NCBI GenBank assembly: GCA_964504565.1
Contig: CAZDEY010000011.1
Span: 62,001-126,000 of the forward strand
Source of the DNA: Cesiribacter sp964504565
Lineage (GTDB): Bacteria; Bacteroidota; Bacteroidia; Cytophagales; Cyclobacteriaceae
Direction: 5' to 3'
Length of the DNA stretch: 64,000 bases
Shown: piece after piece, positions 1-7,882 of the stretch
How positions within the stretch are numbered: position 1 is the first letter of the stretch
Layout: each line of letters begins with the position of its first letter
Notes under the pieces: generated by a model
Told to the model about the DNA's origin: nothing
Databases searched by the model: none
The model's input: the letters and a program-made list of their open reading frames with translations, nothing else
Position numbers and translations under genes: made by a program

Positions 1-17
1 ACATTAGTAACTGAAAT

Positions 18-49
18 AAAAAAACCCGACCGTAAGGCCGGGTTTTTTT
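18..49. terminator. Bidirectional terminator after the TerC-family gene
   Basis: A GC-rich stem (CCCGACC / GGCCGGG, one A-C mismatch, GTAA loop) is flanked by an A-run on the left and a T-run on the right, so it can act on either strand. It lies about 17 bases beyond the stop codon of the minus-strand TerC-family gene and probably also ends a plus-strand gene outside the window. Confidence 0.8.
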
Positions 50-65
50 ATGCTTTCAATACGTT

Positions 66-815
66 TCAGCCTTTCTCCTCGTAGCGATCGTGCAAATCTA
101 CCGTGCGGGCGGCAGCTTTCTTGCGCATTTTAATATTTAAAAACTCTACAAATAAAGAGAAGAAAATTGCGGCGTAGATAGCAAACTTCGGTATGTGAAC
201 ATCTACCCCTTCCAGTACCAGCATTACGCCAATAAGAATAAGGAAGGATAGCGCAAGCATTTTTACCGTAGGGTGCTTTTCAATAAAATTGGCAATGGTT
301 TTAGCGGCTAACAGCATAACACCAATCGATATAACTACGGCCCCCACCATAATCCAGATGTTATCTACTAGGCCAATAGCAGTTAGTATAGAATCGAAGC
401 TGAATACAATATCCAGCAGGATGATTTGGGTTATAATAGAAGTAAAAGTTGCCCCCCGCTTGGTGGTTCCTTCTTCTTCGTAGCCTTCCAGCTTATGGTG
501 TATTTCGGTAGTGGCTTTGTAAAGTAAGAATATACCGCCGGCCAATAGTATCATATCGCGGATGCTTATACCCTGGCCTAATACGGAAAATTTATCGTCG
601 GAAGCGCCAATTAGCCAGCTAATGCCAAATAGCAAGGCAATACGAACCACCAGGGCCAGTACCAACCCAATAGTGCGGGCCTTGCCTTGGTGTTCGGGCG
701 GCAGGCGGGTAACTAGTATGGAAATGAATACAATATTGTCAATACCCAATACTATCTCCATCAGGGTAAGCGAAAGAAAGGAAACCAGCCCTTCTGCCGA
801 AAAAATATCAGCCAT
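66..815 (-). CDS. TerC family integral membrane protein
   Basis: This 249-residue polytopic membrane protein belongs to the TerC family, linked in other bacteria to tellurite resistance, manganese export or co-translocational metal loading. The two hallmark acidic transmembrane motifs are visible: EIVLGIDNIVF near residue 20 and DIVFSFDSILTAIG near residue 134, whose Asp residues are thought to bind a metal. About seven hydrophobic segments cover the chain, and the length is normal for short TerC proteins that lack CBS domains. The start ATG lies at the beginning of the family homology. The gene stands alone, with a terminator just beyond its stop. The family is certain; the substrate cannot be told from sequence. 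Confidence 0.9.
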   Translation of the reverse strand: MADIFSAEGLVSFLSLTLMEIVLGIDNIVFISILVTRLPPEHQGKARTIGLVLALVVRIALLFGISWLIGASDDKFSVLGQGISIRDMILLAGGIFLLYKATTEIHHKLEGYEEEGTTKRGATFTSIITQIILLDIVFSFDSILTAIGLVDNIWIMVGAVVISIGVMLLAAKTIANFIEKHPTVKMLALSFLILIGVMLVLEGVDVHIPKFAIYAAIFFSLFVEFLNIKMRKKAAARTVDLHDRYEEKG

Positions 816-962
816 AAAATCTTAAAAAATTATAATTAAAGTAAACGCCAAATTAGCTAAAGAGTTAAATACCGGCAAATAGTACCCAGGGAAAATAAAC
901 ATCCGGATACTTCAGTTAGCTGAACAAGTGCAAAAGGTTACCCGGTTTTCAGAAAAATTGTG

Positions 963-970
963 TACTTTTG
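963..970 (+). promoter_or_regulatory. Bacteroidota -7 element upstream of rpsA
   Basis: TACTTTTG matches the TAnnTTTG -7 consensus of Bacteroidota housekeeping promoters. Transcription would begin near 977 and leave a leader of about 100 nt before rpsA. No clear TTG/TTTG -33 box was found at the ideal spacing. Confidence 0.6.
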
Positions 971-974
971 CAGC

Positions 975-1058
975 CTGCTAAGTAGCAGAACCTGAGAACC
1001 TTTGGCTTTCAGGAACTTAAATAATAAAATTGCCGGTCAGGTGCTCGTGGGCCGGTAA
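975..1058 (+). promoter_or_regulatory. Structured 5' leader of rpsA (three hairpins)
   Basis: Three successive inverted repeats lie between the promoter and the rpsA start: CTGCT/AGCAG at 975-988, CCTGA/TCAGG at 991-1013 and TTGCCGG/CCGGTAA (one G-U pair) at 1030-1058. No Shine-Dalgarno site follows. In E. coli the rpsA initiation region also folds into three hairpins and is repressed by S1 itself, so autogenous control is a reasonable inference here. No match to a named RNA family is claimed. Confidence 0.4.
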
Positions 1059-1080
1059 GTAACCAGAGCGTAAATTAATT

Positions 1081-3018
1081 ATGGCAAACACTCCTGAAGA
1101 GTTTGACTGGGATAGTTTTGAAACCAAAGGTTTTGGTGAAGGCTATTCAAAAGCAAAAAAGGCCGAACTGGCCCAAATGTACGAAGATACCCTTACTTCG
1201 GTAACTGAGAAAGAAGTAGTAAAGGGTACCGTAGTAGGTATTAACGACCGCGATGTAATCCTGAACATAGGATTTAAATCGGACGGTTTGGTGCCGGTAA
1301 ACGAATTCCGCGACCTGCCCGATTTAGCATTAGGCGATGAGGTTGAGGTTTTTGTTGAAGAGCAGGAAAATGCTCAGGGTCAGCTTATCCTTTCCCGTAA
1401 AAAAGCAAAAATTGTACGTGCCTGGGAGCTTATTCAAGAAGCTCTGGACGAGGACAACATTATTGAAGGTACCGTTAAGCGCCGTACTAAAGGTGGTCTC
1501 ATTGTAGATATCTACGGAGTGGAAGCCTTCTTGCCAGGTTCGCAGATTGATGTGAAGCCGATCCGCGACTTCGATGTGTACGTGGGCAAGAAAATGGAAG
1601 TGAAGGTTATTAAAATCAACAATGCCAACGATAACGTAGTAGTTTCGCACAAGGTATTGATTGAGAAAGACCTAGAGAAGCAGAAAGCTCAGATCCTGGA
1701 GAACCTAGAGAAAGGTCAGGTACTGGAAGGTATCATCAAAAACATGACCAACTTCGGGGTATTTATCGATCTTGGTGGTGTAGACGGTCTACTTCACATT
1801 ACTGATATTAGCTGGGGACGTATTAACCACCCAGAGGAAGTTCTGAACCTTGACGAGAAAGTACAAATTGTAGTACTTGACTTTGACGAGGATAAAAAGC
1901 GTATCAGCCTGGGTATGAAGCAGCTTACGGCTCATCCGTGGGATGCTCTGGCTGAAACTATCCAGCCTAACTCAACTGTTAAGGGCAAAGTTGTTAATGT
2001 TGCCGACTACGGCGCATTCCTGGAAATTGAACCGGGAGTTGAAGGCCTGATTCACGTTAGTGAAATGAGCTGGAGCCAGCACTTGCGTAACCCGGCTGAC
2101 TTTGTTCAGGTAGGTGAGGAGCGCGAAGCCGTGGTGCTAACCATTGACCGCGAGGAGCGCAAAATGTCGCTAGGTATTAAGCAGCTTACCGATGACCCTT
2201 GGACTAAGAATGATATTCTTACTAAATACGGCGTAGGTACCAAGCATACCGGCGTAGTACGTAACCTTACCAACTTCGGCTTATTCCTAGAGCTGGAAGA
2301 AGGCATTGACGGTTTAGTACACGTTAGCGACCTGAGCTGGACTAAGAAAATTAAGCACCCAAGCGAGTTTGTTAAAGTAGGTGACGAACTGGAAGTTCAG
2401 GTTCTTGAGCTTGATGTTGAAAACCGCCGCTTAGCTTTAGGCCATAAGCAGCTTGAAGAAAACCCGTGGGATACATTTGAGTCTATCTTTACGCCAGGCT
2501 CAGTGCACAAGTGTACCATTATCAGCAAAAATGATAAAGGTGCCGTGCTTGAGCTACCGTACGGCATTGAAGGGTTTGCCCTTAGCAAGAGCCTGCAGAA
2601 GGAAGACGGCAGCAAGCCGGAAGCCGGCGAAACGCTAGATTTCCGCGTAATGGAATTCTCTAAAGACGATAAGCGCATTGTATTAAGCCACACTGCTACT
2701 TACCGTGAGGAAGAGGAGAAAAACGTAGTGAAGAAGAAAGCTTCTTCTACTAAGAAAAGCACCGGTTCTTCTACCAGCACCTCATCAGATGCTGAAAAAG
2801 CTACCTTGGGCGACCTTGATGCCCTGGCCAGCCTAAAAGAGCAAATGCTTTCCGGCGAATCTAAGTCTGGTAAGAAAACCGCTAAGAAATCCGACTCTAC
2901 CCCTAAAGTGAGCGATGATTCTGAGCTGGTACGTAAACCAACTACGGACGATGCTAAAAAAATAGCCGAGAACGCTGAGGATGAGGCCGAAGAGAAATCT
3001 GACGCTGATAACCAGTAG
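1081..3018 (+). CDS. rpsA: 30S ribosomal protein S1
   Basis: This is ribosomal protein S1 (645 residues), which binds mRNA and helps the 30S subunit start translation. Six S1/OB-fold repeats run from about residue 43 to 540; repeats 3-5 show the typical pattern of Gly-Val-Phe-hydrophobic-Asp/Glu followed by Gly-Leu-hydrophobic-His-hydrophobic-Ser-(Asp/Glu). After residue ~545 comes a low-complexity tail rich in Lys, Ser, Thr, Asp and Glu, longer than in E. coli S1 (557 residues) and probably disordered. The start follows a hairpin-rich leader, and a strong terminator follows the stop, so the gene is monocistronic. Its codon use suits a highly expressed gene. Confidence 0.97.
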   Translation: MANTPEEFDWDSFETKGFGEGYSKAKKAELAQMYEDTLTSVTEKEVVKGTVVGINDRDVILNIGFKSDGLVPVNEFRDLPDLALGDEVEVFVEEQENAQGQLILSRKKAKIVRAWELIQEALDEDNIIEGTVKRRTKGGLIVDIYGVEAFLPGSQIDVKPIRDFDVYVGKKMEVKVIKINNANDNVVVSHKVLIEKDLEKQKAQILENLEKGQVLEGIIKNMTNFGVFIDLGGVDGLLHITDISWGRINHPEEVLNLDEKVQIVVLDFDEDKKRISLGMKQLTAHPWDALAETIQPNSTVKGKVVNVADYGAFLEIEPGVEGLIHVSEMSWSQHLRNPADFVQVGEEREAVVLTIDREERKMSLGIKQLTDDPWTKNDILTKYGVGTKHTGVVRNLTNFGLFLELEEGIDGLVHVSDLSWTKKIKHPSEFVKVGDELEVQVLELDVENRRLALGHKQLEENPWDTFESIFTPGSVHKCTIISKNDKGAVLELPYGIEGFALSKSLQKEDGSKPEAGETLDFRVMEFSKDDKRIVLSHTATYREEEEKNVVKKKASSTKKSTGSSTSTSSDAEKATLGDLDALASLKEQMLSGESKSGKKTAKKSDSTPKVSDDSELVRKPTTDDAKKIAENAEDEAEEKSDADNQ

Positions 3019-3038
3019 CACTTAGCTGTACCTATAAG

Positions 3039-3066
3039 AGCGCTGCCTACGGGTAGCGCTTTTTTT
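3039..3066 (+). terminator. Rho-independent terminator of rpsA
   Basis: The inverted repeat AGCGCTGCC/GGGTAGCGCT with a short TAC loop is followed by seven T residues, 20 bases after the rpsA stop codon. Confidence 0.9.
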
Positions 3067-3090
3067 ATGCGCAAAAAAGTGGCTATAAGC

Positions 3091-3120
3091 TTGGCAGATG
3101 AAATGGATTGTATAAATTTG
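3091..3120 (+). promoter_or_regulatory. Promoter of tRNA-Cys
   Basis: TTG at 3091-3093 and TAAATTTG at 3113-3120 are 19 bases apart, a good fit to the Bacteroidota TTG-N19-TAnnTTTG promoter. The tRNA begins about 49 bases downstream. Confidence 0.65.
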
Positions 3121-3168
3121 CAATCCCAACGAACAGTATAGGCATACTAAAGTTGGTATACTATAATT

Positions 3169-3239
3169 GGTCTCGTGGCCGAGTGGCTAGGCAGAGCTCT
3201 GCAAAAGCTCCCACAGCGGTTCGAATCCGCTCGAGACCT
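3169..3239 (+). tRNA. tRNA-Cys (GCA)
   Basis: The 71-nt sequence folds as a cloverleaf: acceptor GGTCTCG/CGAGACC, anticodon stem GAGCT/AGCTC with loop CTGCAAA giving anticodon GCA at 3201-3203, and T arm AGCGG-TTCGAAT-CCGCT. The discriminator base is T (U73), the cysteine identity base. The CCA end is not encoded. Confidence 0.95.
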
Positions 3240-3244
3240 CAACT

Positions 3245-3273
3245 AAGGCTTCTGGACTACAGAAGCCTTTTTT
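3245..3273 (+). terminator. Terminator of the tRNA-Cys gene
   Basis: A perfect 10-bp stem AAGGCTTCTG/CAGAAGCCTT with a five-base loop is followed by a T-run. It ends only six bases before the next start codon. Confidence 0.85.
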
Positions 3274-3278
3274 GTGGC

Positions 3279-4397
3279 ATGAAACAAAGACTGTACTATT
3301 TAGATTTTGCGCGTAGCATATTAATAGTCCTGGTGGTCTACGTTCATTGCACCTATTTATTTTTGCCCGATAAACAGTGGTTTTTGCTGCTAAGTGACCA
3401 TAAGCCTTTCTGGCTAGATTTTATTGAAAGGTTTCTAGGGGGCTTTAGGTTGCAGACTTTCTTTATTATAGCCGGATTTTTCTGTGCTTTTACCTTTACC
3501 AAACACCTGCCAGAAAAAAATTTAAAGATTAGGGCCAAACGCTTGCTGGTTCCTTCGCTCTTTGCCGGTCTTACAATACAGTTTATTCATCCGGCGGCAA
3601 TTTATTTGGTTGAACAGGGTAGCCTAAACGGCTTTTTAAGCAATTTCCCCTACCAAAACTATTTTCTGCAGGGTGGCTGGATTGAACACCTCTGGTTCCT
3701 GAATAACTTATTTGTATATTATACTATATACTACTTGGCCCTTAAGGCTTTCAAAAATTTTACTGTCAAACCGATTGGCCTAAATAACCTTTGGTGGCTT
3801 TTTGGGCTATTCTTCGGGCTGGTGTTTGTTTCTCAGTTGGTAATTATGGCCATAGCCGAAAAATTGCCGGTGTACATTTTTTCGTTTATAGCCACGTATA
3901 AGTTTCTTCTTTACCTGCCTTATTTTGTTGTAGGGCTGCTGTTATTCTCTAACAAGGAACTACTTAACAAAGTGGTCTCAATCAGTATAAAATGGGCAGT
4001 TGCAATTTTACTACTTTACACCACATTTGAACTGGTGTATACCTTGGTTAAACCAGAGTACGAAAATTTTATAGTGCGAAACCTGTTCAGAGAAGCTGAG
4101 ATAGTATTTTCAGCACTTATGGCCGTGGTAGTATTTGTGTTTGGCCACCGATATTTTAATGTTAGGAACGAAAAAATTCTTGCTATATCAGATTCGGCTT
4201 ATACCATATATATCCTGCATCAGCCATTGCTCCTGGCTATAGTTTTATATGGCTACGTATTTTTTCGTAATGCCAATGAGTATGGAGTGTATGGTTTTTT
4301 AAGCACCTTAGTTGTTGTAATAACTTATATAAGCCATATTTATATAATTAGAAAAAGTAAAATACTGTCGTTTTTGCTTAACGGAAAAGATTTTTAA
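3279..4397 (+). CDS. Acyltransferase family 3 membrane protein
   Basis: This 372-residue integral membrane acyltransferase (Acyltransferase_3/OpgC-OafA type) would transfer an acyl group such as acetyl to a glycan during assembly or export. It begins with the family signature YLDFARS followed by a hydrophobic helix holding the conserved His (His23 in VYVHC), and about ten hydrophobic segments follow. The frame stays open upstream through the tRNA, but ATG at 3279 is chosen because the homology begins there and the upstream part overlaps tRNA-Cys. A second acyltransferase follows after 14 bases, so the two are probably one transcript. The donor and acceptor cannot be inferred. Confidence 0.85.
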   Translation: MKQRLYYLDFARSILIVLVVYVHCTYLFLPDKQWFLLLSDHKPFWLDFIERFLGGFRLQTFFIIAGFFCAFTFTKHLPEKNLKIRAKRLLVPSLFAGLTIQFIHPAAIYLVEQGSLNGFLSNFPYQNYFLQGGWIEHLWFLNNLFVYYTIYYLALKAFKNFTVKPIGLNNLWWLFGLFFGLVFVSQLVIMAIAEKLPVYIFSFIATYKFLLYLPYFVVGLLLFSNKELLNKVVSISIKWAVAILLLYTTFELVYTLVKPEYENFIVRNLFREAEIVFSALMAVVVFVFGHRYFNVRNEKILAISDSAYTIYILHQPLLLAIVLYGYVFFRNANEYGVYGFLSTLVVVITYISHIYIIRKSKILSFLLNGKDF

Positions 4398-4411
4398 TTC
4401 GTGAGTAGCTT

Positions 4412-5389
4412 ATGAAAAGGCTTGATATTATTGATTTTTTAAAGGGCTATTCAATATTTACTATTATACTCTTCCACTATCTTCAGTTTCTTCCTTTAGA
4501 GTTTCCGTTCAACCACTTGGTTTATTTTGGCGGCACGGGCATCCATTTGTTTATTCTGTTATCCGGATTTGGCTTATACTTATCTAGTTCCAGAAAATCG
4601 TTATCGTATATCGCTTTCCTGAAAAAGAGGTTTACCAAAATTTATTTACCCTATATACCCGTAGTACTAATTTCGTTTGCCATTTCCTTGGTACTTCCAA
4701 TATACGAACCATCGCTTTACGCACTGGCCGGCCATATTTTTTTATATAAAATGTTCGACGAGTCAATAATTGGTTCCTACGGATATGCTTTGTGGTTTGT
4801 ATCTATGATTATCCAGTTTTACCTGGTGTATCCCTTTCTGAAAGGACTCTTCGATAAATTCGGTATCCTATTGTTATTAATATCAGTAGTTATATCTATT
4901 CTGTGGGCTACCCTAATAGTATACTTGGGGGTACAGGATGATCGGGTGTGGAATAGTTTCTTTTTACAGTATTTATGGGAGTTTGTGCTGGGTATGTATC
5001 TGGCTAAAAAGCTTACGGAAAAGCCCGAATTTTACAGTCGGTTTAGTATTTATAAATTGCTGTTGCTTGCTGTGCTATTTTTAGCAGGAAGTTTGCTGAT
5101 AACCTTTTACGGTGGGCCAACCATCCGGGTGTATAACGACTTTCTGTTGTTGCCGGCCTACGGGTTTCTGGCCGTATTTGTATATAAGCTGATGCTAAAG
5201 CCGGTGAATTGGTTTTTTAATTTTACCGGTGAAATTTCGTATAGTCTGTTTCTCTGGCATATGTTATTTCTTAACCTAACTGTATACCTGTTAGGTAAGT
5301 CCCTTGTTTTCCTTCTAATTTCATTACTGCTTACCTACCTAGTAAGTTATGCGTATAACCGCTGGTTTGTAGGTAAAGTATTAGCGTAA
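4412..5389 (+). CDS. Acyltransferase family 3 membrane protein
   Basis: This 325-residue polytopic acyltransferase is related to, but clearly diverged from, the preceding gene. The N-terminus carries the pattern RLDIIDFLKG with the conserved His22 (LFHYLQ) in the first helix, followed by about nine more hydrophobic helices. It probably O-acylates a surface glycan, as family members in O-antigen and exopolysaccharide loci do. It is 14 bases downstream of the first acyltransferase and is closed by a convergent terminator. The family is secure; the acceptor is unknown. Confidence 0.85.
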   Translation: MKRLDIIDFLKGYSIFTIILFHYLQFLPLEFPFNHLVYFGGTGIHLFILLSGFGLYLSSSRKSLSYIAFLKKRFTKIYLPYIPVVLISFAISLVLPIYEPSLYALAGHIFLYKMFDESIIGSYGYALWFVSMIIQFYLVYPFLKGLFDKFGILLLLISVVISILWATLIVYLGVQDDRVWNSFFLQYLWEFVLGMYLAKKLTEKPEFYSRFSIYKLLLLAVLFLAGSLLITFYGGPTIRVYNDFLLLPAYGFLAVFVYKLMLKPVNWFFNFTGEISYSLFLWHMLFLNLTVYLLGKSLVFLLISLLLTYLVSYAYNRWFVGKVLA

Positions 5390-5390
5390 A

Positions 5391-5422
5391 AAAAATCCCC
5401 TTTGTTCTAAAGAGGATTTCTT
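5391..5422. terminator. Bidirectional terminator between convergent genes
   Basis: AAATCC-CTTT / AAAG-GGATTT forms a hairpin with one internal mismatch. It has an A-run on its left and T-rich sequence on its right, and sits between the ends of the acyltransferase and methyltransferase genes. Confidence 0.7.
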
Positions 5423-5451
5423 ATATCTGATAATAAGGTGGGCGGATTAAT

Positions 5452-6249
5452 TTATTTCCTACCAATTACCTGTATGGCATTGCCCCATTTATTGCTATGC
5501 ACAATTCTATCCAGGTGAACCAACCCTTTAGTTATAGGTAAACTAAGCAAATGGGGTAGTGAGCCGGCCTGACGGATCAGGTAATCGGTTTCCCAGGCAG
5601 CTCGCGAAACTATACCGTCGGAGTAGGCTTGGTAAATTACCTCAAACCCTTCATCGCTCATTCGCTGGCTAAGGCCATCAAGATCGTATATTTGGCCAAC
5701 GTGCTCGTCTTCTAGCCAATCCTGATGCTCTTCGAACAGGCTTTCTTTAAGAATAGTACGCTGGTCTTTATTAGGAATTTTAACTAAAAAATGCCCGCCT
5801 TTCTTAAGCTTCTCGTAGGCAACTTTAAAGGGCATATTTTCCGGCAGAATGTGCTCAAATACGTCTATCGCAAATATTAAATCAAAGTCAGTTTCATTGT
5901 ATTCTTCTACGTAACTGCACGAGGCTTTAACATTTTCAACCTTAAGGCCTTTTATAACCTTGCCCAAGGTGTTTATCCGATCAGCGTCAATATCAATTGC
6001 ATGAATTTCTGCATTAGGGTAGATGTCGGATAGATAGACAGCGTATTCCCCGAAACCAGTTCCTAAATCCAGGATTTTAGGGTTTTCCGGTAGGTCAAGC
6101 TTGTCGAGTAGTTTTTTAAAGACGGTAAAGCGAGCATAGTTGCCAAGATTGGTATAACCAAACACTTTAAACATCATACCTCCCAAATTTGGCCTTTTAC
6201 TCATTTTTTTGCTTGAGTATACCTGACCGCGACCAAATGTTGTTTTCAT
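5452..6249 (-). CDS. Class I SAM-dependent methyltransferase
   Basis: This 265-residue class I (Rossmann) methyltransferase shows motif I as ILDLGTGFGEYA near residue 60, an acidic residue ending strand 2 (AIDID), and motif IV/post-I as LIFAIDVFEHI near residue 130, the Methyltransf_11/23 pattern. The substrate is unknown. Its position between acyltransferases and a glycosyltransferase suggests sugar or lipid-carrier methylation, but that is inference. The frame can extend three codons to a TTG, but ATG at 6249 is the better start. It is convergent with the acyltransferase pair. Confidence 0.8.
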   Translation of the reverse strand: MKTTFGRGQVYSSKKMSKRPNLGGMMFKVFGYTNLGNYARFTVFKKLLDKLDLPENPKILDLGTGFGEYAVYLSDIYPNAEIHAIDIDADRINTLGKVIKGLKVENVKASCSYVEEYNETDFDLIFAIDVFEHILPENMPFKVAYEKLKKGGHFLVKIPNKDQRTILKESLFEEHQDWLEDEHVGQIYDLDGLSQRMSDEGFEVIYQAYSDGIVSRAAWETDYLIRQAGSLPHLLSLPITKGLVHLDRIVHSNKWGNAIQVIGRK

Positions 6250-6374
6250 AGCTAGCAATTAAGAAGTGAGAATAAAAAAATAGATTGTTGTAAACGTATA
6301 AAATTACTATAAAATATTTAAAAAAAAATATTCTTATTATTTCTATGGCATAGATTCTGTAATCTATGTTCGGC

Positions 6375-7559
6375 TCAATTTATACTAATTTGCCTTTTAG
6401 ATCTTTCCCATACTGCTGACTGCTTACCCTTTATTAGCCTGAAGAAGCCAGCGTACACTGCGTAATTCATCATTAAAAAATAGTACGGGATAAAGAAGGC
6501 CTTAATTTTAAGCTTACGTTTTTGCAATAAATAGCCAATACCGGCGGCTAAGTAAAAGCATAATTGCAAGCCAAAAATTAGCTGGTACAGTAGCGAGCCG
6601 TTAGCTGCCAAAACCAAGTTAGCAATAAATATGAATAATAAGCTAAGGGGGGCAAGGGTCCAGCGCAATACCCGGTGCGAAACGTATTGAAAGCTGAGCA
6701 CGCCATAGCGGAAAAAATTTAGCAGTGGGCTTAGCCTGCTAATGGCCTGGAGCCCACCGGCGGCTATCCTTACTTTTCGCTTTAGCTCCTCATCGGTACC
6801 AGCCGAAGGTAGCTCCTGAGCAATTGCCTGCGGCTCGTATACCACCCGGTAGCCCTGTTCGGCTATTTTCAGCGTCATATAAAAATCTTCAATAATCGTA
6901 TCCTTCGGCACGGGAAAGTATAGCTTAGTCCGAACTGAAAATAACTCGCCGGCAGCTCCAACTACCGAATAAAGTTCGCTATCCCATCGTTTAAGAGTGT
7001 TTTCATACTTCCAGTAAAAGCCTTCGCCAGCACCGGCAGCCGAGTCTTCAGAGTTGCTAATAACTTGTTTTTCACCGGCAACAGCTCCTACTTTGCTATC
7101 CAAAAAATGCCGGGCTATATTTTTAGCGGCTTCCGGGTTAAGCATGGTATTAGCATCAGTAAAAACAACTACATCGGTATCTACCTGAGCCATTGCCCGG
7201 TCTACCGCAGCCATTTTACCTTTTCGGTCGGCGGAGTGAAGTAAGGTTACTTCGGAAAATTTCCGGACTATATTAGGTGTTTGGTCAGTACTGCCATCGG
7301 TAACGAATAAAAACTTTATTTTTTCAGGAGGGTAGATTAGGGCCAATGAGTTCCTGACCTTGTTCTCAATATCGTGCTCCTCGTTATAGGCGGCCACTAG
7401 TAGGGTGACCGACGGCCAATCAGTTGGTACGGGAACAATTCTTTTTCCTTTAAAAAATCCTCTTATTCTAACTAAAAAATACAACACCAATCCGTAACCT
7501 ACGTAGGAGTAAAAAACTATAGCAACAGCTAACCAAAATAAAAGTTGTATAAAAATCAC
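6375..7559 (-). CDS. Membrane-bound family 2 glycosyltransferase
   Basis: This 394-residue GT2 enzyme has one N-terminal transmembrane helix, a cytoplasmic GT-A domain and three C-terminal helices, like processive polysaccharide synthases. Visible motifs are VAAYNEE and TDGSTDQ for nucleotide-sugar binding, FTDAN as the DxD-like metal site near residue 135, IIEDF carrying the probable catalytic acid near 220, and a Lys/Arg-rich RKVRIAAGG in place of the classical QxxRW. It probably extends an exopolysaccharide from the cytoplasmic face. The only start that includes the first helix is a GTG at 7559. A -7 element lies about 45 bases upstream. Confidence 0.85.
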   Translation of the reverse strand: MIFIQLLFWLAVAIVFYSYVGYGLVLYFLVRIRGFFKGKRIVPVPTDWPSVTLLVAAYNEEHDIENKVRNSLALIYPPEKIKFLFVTDGSTDQTPNIVRKFSEVTLLHSADRKGKMAAVDRAMAQVDTDVVVFTDANTMLNPEAAKNIARHFLDSKVGAVAGEKQVISNSEDSAAGAGEGFYWKYENTLKRWDSELYSVVGAAGELFSVRTKLYFPVPKDTIIEDFYMTLKIAEQGYRVVYEPQAIAQELPSAGTDEELKRKVRIAAGGLQAISRLSPLLNFFRYGVLSFQYVSHRVLRWTLAPLSLLFIFIANLVLAANGSLLYQLIFGLQLCFYLAAGIGYLLQKRKLKIKAFFIPYYFLMMNYAVYAGFFRLIKGKQSAVWERSKRQISIN

Positions 7560-7601
7560 GGAGTAATTATTTAAATATTCAAATAAAAAATTTCATTTTT
7601 G

Positions 7602-7630
7602 CAAAACTAATTATAAAATTGCGGTTCAAA
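7602..7630 (-). promoter_or_regulatory. Promoter for the 6375-7559 glycosyltransferase
   Basis: On the minus strand TTTG (7630-7627) is followed after 17 bases by TAGTTTTG (7609-7602), matching the Bacteroidota -33/-7 pattern with slightly short spacing. The GTG start lies about 42 bases downstream. Confidence 0.5.
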
Positions 7631-7722
7631 AATAATTAAGCCGTTAAATTGCATTCAAAGTTAACTTGCTAATTTTACTTCTGCATTCCGGATTACTTTC
7701 GGGTAATTTGGCTAAGGTCTTA

Positions 7723-7730
7723 TAAATTTG
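7723..7730 (+). promoter_or_regulatory. -7 element of the polysaccharide export operon
   Basis: TAAATTTG matches TAnnTTTG; no ideal -33 box is present. It lies 150 bases before the Wzc-like gene and leaves a long leader. Confidence 0.45.
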
Positions 7731-7882
7731 TAGCTGAACGAATTAGAAAAGAATTTTTTAGTTTAGCTATCGTTATTTTTTGCGCAGGCTCTGTATAAAA
7801 ATGCCAATTATGCCTGGTTAGAGTAATTGGCAGATGTTTATTTGGTAGTTATGCATACTCAAGCTCCTAATGGTTATTAATA

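Larger units (their letters stand above)
7560..7882. other. Divergent intergenic region with outward promoters
   Basis: This 323-base AT-rich gap separates the minus-strand glycosyltransferase from the plus-strand Wzc-like operon. It holds one TAnnTTTG-type element facing each way (annotated separately). I see no open reading frame of note, terminator or repeat. Confidence 0.6.

Noticed and set aside
3108..3278. Extension of the first acyltransferase frame upstream to 3108
   Set aside because: The extension covers the whole tRNA-Cys gene and its terminator; the family homology begins at the ATG at 3279.
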